The position numbers and the translations under genes are program-made. Of a stretch of 64,000 nt of DNA, positions 55,527 to 64,000 are shown piece after piece. The notes under the pieces were generated by a model that worked only from the letters and a program-made list of their open reading frames with translations, was not told where the DNA came from and did not search any database. Numbering within the stretch: the first letter of the stretch is position 1; the number at the start of each line of letters is the position of its first letter. Origin of the DNA: Caprella mutica (taxonomy: Eukaryota > Arthropoda > Malacostraca > Amphipoda > Caprellidae); NCBI GenBank assembly GCA_947561585.1, contig CANNZV010002495.1, forward strand, positions 1 to 64,000, written 5' to 3'.

Positions 55527-56249
55527 GGTGTGCTGTGTATGTGGTGTGTATTAGCACAGTACAATGTGCTAACTTATGTGGTGTGTATTAGCACAGTACA
55601 ATGTGCTAACTCATGTGGTGTGTATTAGCACAGTACAATGTGCTAACTCATGTGGTGTGTATTAGCACAGTACAATGTGCTAACTCATTTGGTGTGTATT
55701 AGCACAGTACAATGTGCTAACTCATGTGGTGTGTATTAGCACAGTACAATGTGCTAACTCATGTGGTGTGTATTAGCACAGTGCAATGTGTTAACTCATG
55801 TGGTGTGTATTAGCACAGTACAATGTGCTAACTCATTTGGTGTGTATTAGCACAGTACAATGTGCTAACTCATGTGGTGTGTATTAGCACAGTGCAATGT
55901 GTTAACTCATGTGGTGTGTATTAGCACAGTACAATGTGCTAACTCATGTGGTGTGTATTAGCACAGTACAATGTGCTAACTCATGTGGTGTGTATTAGCA
56001 CAGTACAATGTGCTAACTCATGTGGTGTGTATTAGCACAGTACAATGTGCTAACTAATGTGGTGTGTATTAGCACAGTACAATGTGCTATCTCATGTGGT
56101 GTGTATTAGCACAGTACAATGTGCTAACTCATGTGGTGTGTATTAGCACAGTACAATGTGCTAACTCATGTGGTGTGTATTAGCACAGTACAATGTGCTA
56201 ACTCATGTGGTGTGTATTAGCACAGTACAATGTGCTAACTCATGTGGTG
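55527..56249. repeat. 37 bp hairpin satellite
   Basis: About 19 copies. Each unit contains TTAGCACA GTACAA TGTGCTAA, a perfect 8 bp stem with 6-base loop, followed by CTCATGTGGTGTGTA. Nearly perfect identity except for a few changes (GTGCAATGTGTTAA, CATTTGG). Confidence 0.97.
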
Positions 56250-56250
56250 T

Positions 56251-58199
56251 GTGACTCTTTTCTCTGATAGTACATCATCACAGTGACTCTTTTCTCTGAT
56301 AGTACATCATCACAGTGACTCTTTTCTCTGATAGTACATCATCACAGTGACTCTTTTCTCTGATAGTACATCATCACAGTGACTCTTTTCTATTATAGTT
56401 CATCATCACAGTGACTCTTTAATCTGATAGTACATCATCACAGTGACTCTTTCCTCTGATAGTACATCATCACAGTGACTCTTTTCTCTGATAGTACATC
56501 ATCACAGTGACTCTTTTCTATGATAGTACATCATCACAGTGACTCTTTTCTCTGATAGTACATCATCACAGTGACTCTTTTCTCTGATAGTACATCATCA
56601 CAGTGACTCTTTTCTCTGATAGTACATCATCACAGTGACTCTTTTCTCTGATAGTACATCATCACAGTGACTCTTTTCTCTGATAGTACATCATCACAGT
56701 GACTCTTTTCTCTGATAGTACATCATCACAGTGACTCTTTTCTCTGATAGTACATCATCACAGTGACTCTTTTCTCTGATAGTACATCATCACAGTGACT
56801 CTTTTCTCTGATAGTACATCATCACAGTGACTCTTTTCTCTGATAGTACATCATCACAGTGACTCTTTTCTATTATAGTTCATCATCACAGTGACTCTTT
56901 AATCTGATAGTACATCATCACAGTGACTCTTTCCTCTGATAGTACATCATCACAGTGACTCTTTTCTCTGATAGTACATCATCACAGTGACTCTTTTCTC
57001 TGATAGTACATCATCACAGTGACTCTTTTCTCTGATAGTACATCATCACAGTGACTCTTTTCTCTGATAGTACATCATCACAGTGACTCTTTTCTTTGAT
57101 AGTACATCATCACAGTGACTCTTTTCTATTATAGTTCATCATCACAGTGACTCTTTAATCTGATAGTACATCATCACAGTGACTCTTTTCTCTGATAGTA
57201 CATCATCACAGTGACTCTTTTCTCTGATAGTACATCATCACAGTGACTCTTTTCTCTGATAGTACATCATTACAGTGACTCTTTTCTCTGATAGTACATC
57301 ATTACAGTGACTCTTTTCTTTGATAGTACATCATCACAGTGACTCTTTTCTCTGATAGTACATCATCACAGTGACTCTTTTCTCTGATAGTACATCATCA
57401 CAGTGACTCTTTTCTCTGATAGTACATCATCACAGTGACTCTTGTCTCTGATAGTACATCATCACAGTGACTCTTCTCTCTGATAGTACATCATCACAGT
57501 AACTCTTTTCTCTGATAGTACATCATCACAGTGACTCTTTTCTCTGATAGTACATCATCACAGTGACTCTTTTCTCTGATAGTACATCATCATAGTGACT
57601 CTTTTCTCTGATAGTACATCATCACAGTGACTCTTTTCTCTGATAGTACATCATCACAGTGACTCTTTTCTATGATAGTACATCATCACAGTGACTCTTT
57701 TCTCTGATAGTACATCATCACAGTGACTCTTCTCTCTGATAGTACATCATCACAGTGACTCTTTTCTCTGATAGTACATCATCACAATGACTCTTTTTTC
57801 TGATAGTACATCACCACAGTGACTCTTTTCTCTGATAGTACATCATCACAGTGACTCTTTTCTCTGATAGTACATCATCACAGTGACTCTTTTCTCTGAT
57901 AGTACATCATCACAGTGACTCTTTTCTCTGATAGTACATCATCACAGTGACTCTTTTCTCTGATAGTACATCACCACAGTGACTCTTTTCTCTGATAGTA
58001 CATCATCACAGTGACTCTTTCCACTGATAGTACATCATCACAGCGACTCTTTAATCTGATAGTACATCATCACAGTGACTCTTTTCTCTGATAGTACATC
58101 ATCACAGCGACTCTTTAATCTGATAGTACATCATCACAGCGACTCTTTAATCTGATAGTACATCATCACAGTGACTCTTTTCTCTGATAGTACATCATC
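56251..58199. repeat. 32 bp satellite with CTGATAGTAC core
   Basis: About 61 copies of GTGACTCTTTTCTCTGATAG plus TACATCATCACA. The distinctive pair TATTATAGTTCATC / TTTAATCTGATAG occurs at 56391, 56871 (480 bp, 15 units later) and 57127 (8 units later). Abuts the 37 bp array without a spacer. Confidence 0.98.
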
Positions 58200-58520
58200 T
58201 CTCCTTCCAATACCTTATTACCTCATGAATAAATTAGTCTTGGAACATTGTCGAATAACAAAATAATAATTCTCAAATATTAATACATAGAACAAAAATG
58301 AATTATTCTATATTGACATTATTTCTCTTTCCATATACCTTTATATCCAGACCGCTAACCTAATATTTAAGTGAATTGTGTTTTCAGTATTTACTTGTGA
58401 TTGAATTTTCCGGGGTAACTTTTACAGGTCTGGTCTATAGCTGCCACCCTGTTTATATTAGACATCATTTGTATAACTGAGCATATGATAGTGTCACAGT
58501 ATTTGCAGCTTGTTATTCTT
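58200..58520. other. Unique AT-rich spacer
   Basis: Nothing recognisable. Confidence 0.45.
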
Positions 58521-58523
58521 GTT

Positions 58524-58706
58524 TTAATTGTTTGTCAACTTTGGTAATGAATAGGTTTCGTACCATTTGCTCATTTGCACAATCTCGAGAATGCGCTGCA
58601 CGGTTTTAGGATCATTGAAAATGCGGGACAATCTCGAGAGTGTGCAAGGAAGATAAAGGTCCATATGGTGTGAAGCAGGACCAACAGTGATGGAGTAAAT
58701 AATCAA
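58524..58706 (-). pseudogene. Fragment resembling the C-terminus of the nearby transposase
   Basis: A 60-codon minus frame containing MDLYLPCTLSRLSRIFNDPK and TVQRILEIV. Its DNA aligns with 58985-59060 (both have GAGAATGCGCTGC then GATC and GCGGGACAAT/CGGCAAAT), so the two are copies of one segment. In the other copy it follows the transposase relic, in the position where Tc1-type transposases end. Confidence 0.4.
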
Positions 58707-58979
58707 TTATTAAAGCATTTAATTGGTCCATTTCATCAGATTATGATAGTTAAAGCTGTATATATAATAACTTGGTAATATATTGGTAATTAAGCTTGAG
58801 TTAGTTACTTAAAGAAAACTTGAACAAAACTGCTATTTTAATTATACTGAGATATCAAACATTCTACCAAACGTTTGGAATTAACCTCGTTTGTTTTTCC
58901 CTTTGTTTTTAATGTAAAATATCGTCTTTTAAATTAATTGAAAAATAAAACAATTTTCCATAAATTTACATTCTATTAT

Positions 58980-60020
58980 GTGCGAGAATGCGCTGCGCCT
59001 TTTCAGGATCCTCATGCCGCAAAATCGGCAAATTGCGCGGAACAAATAGACCCCATGTACGTTCTCAAAACAGGTTACAATTCAGAAGAAGGTGACCATA
59101 ATATTAAGCCTTAATGGCCAAAGCTCTACAATGTTAAGAAATATTACTCTGGCTTCACATGGTGAAACGGTACTTAGTTTGACTCAAATTTCAAATTTTT
59201 TGCTGTTGGATAAAGAAAAGTCTCCAGCCCCGGGAAACCTGCAATATGTTCCTGAAGTATTTTTCACTCCATCGGGTTCTCAATCAGGCATAATAATTCA
59301 GATGCAGGCATTACTGCCCAAATCATAACCCGACATGCTGGTGCTTCAAACGATGATGATGCCCACATGGCGCTATTTTGCGAGAACATTTTCACAACCC
59401 CAAAAAAGCTGTTTATCAGGAGAGGCATTTTGGTACTTCTACTTTACGTACATTTAATGGTATAGATAGAACATAAAGCATCTCTAGCGGTACATTTTTG
59501 AGCTACAATTATGAAATTCTTACCAAAATAATCAGTGTTTTAAGATACATATGTCTATATGGATAACTCTAAAATACATTTATTTGTTTTTATGACGTTC
59601 TTCTTGCAAACGAGTGACATATCCTTCCACAACCCGTCATCAGACCATCAAACGTAACTCTCGTCTCATCAGTGAAAAATAGACATCTTTTTATCAGTCT
59701 TCATATGTACTCTTTCCAGTCGTACTTTATGCCATAATTTCAAGCCGTTTGCGGGTACAAAGGGGCAACAAACGCTTCCGATTCGAAACTTCGGCCAGAT
59801 GTTCTTGTTGAAAAGCTTATTTGGATGTTCTCACGGACTTCTAAAAGCTGTCTCTTATACGACAATGGCCGACAGTGACAGAGATCTTCATTGTCCGTGG
59901 ATTCGACAAAACACTTCACGATTTAGACATCTTCTTCGAGAGGCTTCTACATTTAGCCAGCTTCTTCGTTTCGTTTCTCCGCTTCACATGTTTAAATCAT
60001 CTATTCGAATATTTTGCCAT
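58980..60020 (-). pseudogene. Dead Tc1-like transposase
   Basis: Minus strand, read right to left through several frameshifts: a helix-turn-helix-like N-terminal part (about 59990-59830), then LAEVSNRKRLLPL, then IFHxDETRVTFDGPDDG near 59660 with the first catalytic aspartate (F-T-D-E-T-R), then CRVMIWAVMPASELLCLIEN near 59310 (the usual G-G-x-V-M-V-W block), then ENVHGVYLFRAI near 59050 (the E-N-x-W-G-x-L block). Many stops; non-functional. The plus frames at 59092-59328 and 59799-60023 are antisense shadows. Confidence 0.6.
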
Positions 60021-60050
60021 TAAAATTTAAACCAAAATGCAATGAGCAAG

Positions 60051-60092
60051 TGAATTAAGCAATTGAATTAAGCAATTGAATTAAGCAATTGA
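60051..60092. repeat. 13 bp repeat AAGCAATTGAATT, three copies
   Basis: Perfect direct repeats beside the transposase relic. Confidence 0.9.
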
Positions 60093-60186
60093 ATTAAGAT
60101 TTATATAAAAATTCGTGAAAACACTAACTTCGGTTACCACATCTTAAATTGAGTAAATAAACGACAGAATAATAAAAGAATAGTAC

Positions 60187-60294
60187 CCAGACAAGAAGGA
60201 TTTATTCCTGGGATATTAAGGGAATATCCCAACGAAGAAAATTTATTCCTGGGTTATTCCCTTAATATCCCAGGACCAAATCCTTCTTGCCAGC
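60187..60294. mobile_element. Short hairpin repeat (GGCAAGAAGGATTTATTCC family), copy 2
   Basis: CAAGAAGGATTTATTCCTGG..CCAGGACCAAATCCTTCTTG, with an internal second inverted pair around AATATCCC. Confidence 0.8.
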
Positions 60295-60559
60295 TATCAG
60301 AATCTGAAAATTTGAAAAAATGTAGAAAATATGTTTATTAACGAATTAATTAAAGGTATTTTTTTCCAGATACATAGGAGTTATCTTTCTTCTTTGATAA
60401 AACAGTCCTGCATTGCAATGGGAAGAACAAAACTGTATTTTATTAAATATTTAAAACTACAGACTTCTTATTATATTCAGATAATGTTACCTAGAGTATT
60501 TTCAATAATTAATTAACATCAAAACTTTTTCCGCAATCGACAAATTATCATCTATAGCA

Positions 60560-60612
60560 ATATCTATATCTATATCTATATCTATATCAATATCTATATT
60601 TATCATCTATAT
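60560..60612. repeat. (TATATC)n-like repeat
   Basis: Hexamer CTATAT/CAATAT repeats directly before the 11 bp array. Confidence 0.85.
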
Positions 60613-60661
60613 CAATAAGATTGTCGATAATACAGGGATATCAGAAATATTGTCAATTGAA

Positions 60662-61350
60662 GATATGACAAAAATATGATAAAGATAAGATAAAGATATG
60701 ATAAAGATATGATAAAGATATGATAAAGATATGATAAAGATATGATAAAGATATGATAAAGATATGATAAAGATATGATAAAGATATGATAAAGATATGA
60801 TAAAGATATGATAAAGATATGATAAAGATATGATAAAGATATGATAAAGATATGATAAAGATATGATAAAGATAAGATAAAGATAGGATAAAGATATGAT
60901 AAAGATATGATAAAGATATGATAAAGATATGATAAAGATATGATAAAGATATGATAAAGATATGATAAAGATATGATAAAGATAAGATAAAGATAGGATA
61001 AAGATATGATAAAGATATGATAAAGATATGATAAAGATATGATAAAGATATGATAAAGATATGATAAAGATAAGATAAAGATATGATAAAGATATGATAA
61101 AGATATGATAAAGATATGATAAAGATATGACAAAAATATGATAAAGATATGATAAAGATATGATAAAGATATGATAAAGATAAGATAAAGATAGGATAAA
61201 GATATGATAAAGATATGATAAAGATATGATAAAGATATGATAAAGATATGATAAAGATAGGATAAAGATATGATAAAGATATGATAAAGATATGATAAAG
61301 ATATGATAAAGATATGATAAAGATATGATAAAGATATGATAAAGATATTA
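60662..61350. repeat. 11 bp minisatellite GATAAAGATAT
   Basis: About 62 copies, with a few GATAAGATAAAGATAG blocks recurring at about 60870, 60980 and 61175. Minus frames of 173 and 254 codons are artefacts. Confidence 0.98.
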
Positions 61351-61359
61351 AGTTATGTA

Positions 61360-62440
61360 TAACAAATATATTACTAATTTTGTCAATAATATATATATTA
61401 TTTCTCTGTATTTTCATATTTATTTCTCATTTATTAAAGTTTCCCAATAAAATGTTGTTAATAAACGCACTAAATAACAGTAAGTAAATAAAGAAACAAA
61501 CACAAAAGTTTGCAGTGTTTATTTTCAGTGGAAAAGCGCTGCCTTGAAATACAAATATAATGAAATTATAAAAGCCGCCGTAGTGTGAGTCCCTTCTGAT
61601 TTGTCTTAATGTAAAATATATATATATATATATATATTTCTCCATTAAAAACAAAAGAATGAAATGTTCGCAAGAGAGAGATTCGTACACGAACTTACGA
61701 GCTGAAATTACGGCTTTATTAAATTACGCTACTGAGAAACACGCAATCTTTTTATTTAAATTAAAACTAGAAACTTATTTCCACCTTCTTTTTTATATTT
61801 ACATACAAAATTTTATAACTTATATGGTGTTAGTTAGATAATCATATAATAGACTAGTGTATTTGCCCGTTAAAAATAACGGGTCTCCAATAGTAATTCA
61901 TCACCCGTTGTTAAGTTATTTCTAGTAAATTAAAATAAAATGGACTTTTCTGCATAAACTGATACTTTTTTCATAGATAAAAACATTTAAGAATTGAATA
62001 AAAACAGGGGAATTTAAATATCAAGTCAATATATTCCCGTGCGTATCATAGTTACATTCTTCATGTTTAATACCCGTAGTGTAAAAGCTGACACCAAATA
62101 AATAAATAAATAAACACACTAAGGAAATTATTAGCATAGATTACCAATTATTGTTATTAAAAGGTGATAATCTAACTGGTTATGAACATCGGATAACAAT
62201 TTTATAACCAGCAAAAAAATGATTATTTACAGTAAATCACCGATCTATTAGCAAAATAATCAATAAACAAGTTATAACCATTAAATAACACTTGCAACTA
62301 ACATTAAATAATCAATAAACAAGTTATAACCCTTAAATAACACTTGCAACTAACATTAAATAATCAATTTAAAATAAGAGGAAATTAGTTTGGCTCCGTT
62401 TTGGTTGTTCCTTTCTTAATGTATAGCATACACAGTTCCT
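61360..62440. other. Unique AT-rich region
   Basis: A (TA)n run at 61617-61638 and a 52 bp repeat in 2.2 copies at 62255-62368. The plus frame at 61659-61841 begins with a protein-like stretch (AEITALLNYATEKHAIFLFK) but lacks supporting signals. Confidence 0.45.
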
Positions 62441-62445
62441 ATCCC

Positions 62446-62513
62446 AGGCAAGAAGTAATTATTCCTGGGATATTCCCTTAGTATCCCAGGAATAAATCCT
62501 TCTTACCAGGAAT
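62446..62513. mobile_element. Short hairpin repeat (GGCAAGAAGGATTTATTCC family), copy 3
   Basis: CAGGCAAGAAGTAATTATTCCTGGGATATTCCC and its reverse complement ending CTTCTTACCAGG; the simplest copy, one hairpin of about 68 bp. Confidence 0.85.
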
Positions 62514-62514
62514 A

Positions 62515-63610
62515 GGTTACATAAGGTGATTACAGAGTAGACGGTAGAGGCTACATAAGGTGAAGGGTTACAGACCAGCCCAAGATATGAAGAGTGATCA
62601 GCTCTAGATAGGCCTGGTGTATTTTGTTACTTCTGAACTGTCTATAACTACTGAACTATATTTATTAACTATACTGGCTTATTAACTACACTGGCTTTTC
62701 ATAAATGTATGCATAAAATTTATTGAAATATTATAACTTTGAATAAAAAATTTGAATTTGAGAAGTCATCAATTAACAATACTCGCTAATGCCAAATGAC
62801 TTAGTGTGGAAAAAGTAGGAGGAGCTTAGCAAAAAGTCTGGTGGAAAGACCCTAAAAAACCCTGCATGTGTACGGCCCTTAACATGCAACTCCTAAGCAT
62901 AAGTTGAAGATTGTTTTTGTGCCATAAAGTTATCTCTTAGACCGAGTCTGAAACATAATGAATGTAAATTAACCATTAGTCTATTTCTAGACCTCTTCAA
63001 GTGATTTAGTATTTTTATAACTGTATGAAAAAGATATACTCATTTTATTTAGTTTTGTCTATTCTTTACAATCTGTGGTTCCTAAACATTTCCGCACTCG
63101 AGATGATAAAATAAGTAAGAGCAATAGTTTCTTTTTATATCATTTTTTTTATTGGTTGGCATGACTCTAATAACATTTTCTTGACATTTTCTTCATGATT
63201 TTAACAAATAATTATTGCATAAGAAATATTCCTGTTACATAATAGGAAAATAATAATTATTACATCGGAATATAGAATTCGAGTTTTAGAATATTTAAGT
63301 ATTATAGATTATTATTGAATATATATAATAAAGTTTTAAATAACTTACATTCTTGGAGTGTAGAGAAAATTAGCTCTAATTTAAAAATGAAATGGACATA
63401 ATTAATATTTGAAAAATGCTTCAAAATATAACGCAAACAAAGAATTATGCAGTAAAATGCATTGTAAATTACTCATTATACAATGCTAGTTTTCTTTCAT
63501 ATTATGTATATTGCATTACAATATAATATTTGGAAAAATGGGATAATTTAGAGGAAATGTTTTAAATTAAGTCTATGGACTTTGCTAAGAAAATTTCATT
63601 TACTTTTAGA
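62515..63610. other. Unique AT-rich region
   Basis: Nothing recognisable. Confidence 0.45.
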
Positions 63611-63616
63611 CATATA

Positions 63617-63665
63617 GGGTAAGTTACGTATTATCGGACACCTCCACATCTTCAATCAAATAAAA
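63617..63665. mobile_element. Foldback MITE (GGGTAAGTTACG family), left arm
   Basis: TA|GGGTAAGTTACGTATTATCG, CCTCCACATCTTCAATCAAA; no right arm visible before the next copy. Confidence 0.78.
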
Positions 63666-63912
63666 AGATATTGTACAATATATATTATGTAAGGTATTTA
63701 ATAAGTATTTTCAACTCTTAATATATTGTAATATCATCACTCTGGTCCTGATAAAAATATTCTTATACAAGAAAAAATTAAAAACAGAATGACTTTCGAC
63801 TTCTTTAAATCAGTTCAAGAAGTAAAATTAACAGCGAAAAAAACTTCAAAGTTAAATCGAGTTGGTGAAGAGAATCAGAAACACAACTTTTTGTGATGAG
63901 TGAAGTGAGTTA

Positions 63913-64000
63913 GGCTAAGTTACGAATTATCGGACACTTCCACATTTTCGGTCATTTAAAAAAAGAAACTATATAATTCAAGTTAACTAAGTAAAATAAT
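63913..64000. mobile_element. Foldback MITE (GGGTAAGTTACG family), cut by window end
   Basis: GGCTAAGTTACGAATTATCGG and CACTTCCACATTTTCGGTCA; the element runs off the window. Confidence 0.8.

Noticed and set aside
60612..61417. 173- and 254-codon minus-strand ORFs (I-I-S-L-S-Y-L-Y-H-I-F)
   Set aside because: 11 bp GATAAAGATAT array read in stop-free frames.

Overview
This is an AT-rich nuclear window from a multicellular animal, not a prokaryote or organelle. The reasons are: two tRNA-Glu(UUC) genes with textbook internal A and B boxes; a nearly intact non-LTR retrotransposon of the Jockey/CR1/L2 kind; relics of Tc1/mariner-type transposases; many foldback MITEs; and coding-like islands flanked by GT..AG splice signals. 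The retroelement and the density of minisatellites fit an arthropod, perhaps a crustacean. That placement is a guess from family resemblance and was not tested.

Layout. 1-5.2 kb: arrays of 18-32 bp repeats with two phase-compatible candidate plus-strand exons (652-682, 2042-2097). 5.2-9.6 kb: mostly unique AT-rich DNA, one foldback element and a perfect match to the CTCF core consensus. 9.8-10.9 kb: two tRNA-Glu genes with two detached tRNA 5' halves between them. 11.8 kb: a CCAAT box beside a palindromic RFX X-box. 14.4-15.3 kb: a candidate exon and a dead transposase. 17.5-22 kb: short arrays, a 240 bp palindrome and a 2.7 kb 22-bp satellite. 22-32 kb: unique AT-rich DNA full of MITEs, one a perfect 214 bp palindrome. 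32.3-34.7 kb: three abutting arrays. 36.5-40 kb: the best host-gene evidence, two minus-strand exons with strong splice sites, matching phase and raised GC. 41.4-43.7 kb: a 41-bp palindromic satellite. 44.4-45 kb: two phase-matched minus-strand exons ending a gene. 46.6-48 kb: a 16-bp satellite with inverted blocks. 49.4-53.2 kb: the LINE, sitting inside a CT-rich minisatellite. 54.5-58.2 kb: three abutting arrays. 58.5-60 kb: Tc1-like relics. 60.6-61.4 kb: an 11-bp array.

Most long open frames here are artefacts: arrays whose unit lacks stops stay open in one, two or three frames. The only long non-repetitive ORF is the LINE ORF2 (endonuclease plus reverse transcriptase, all catalytic motifs present), which ends in a one-base frameshift. 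Host exons are short and were called by eye from splice sites, frame and GC, so most carry low confidence. About a quarter of the window is tandem repeat. The arrays show recurring themes: higher-order repeats (792, about 653, 480 bp), palindromic or hairpin monomers, and one core decamer (CTGATAGTAC) shared by three arrays up to 57 kb apart.
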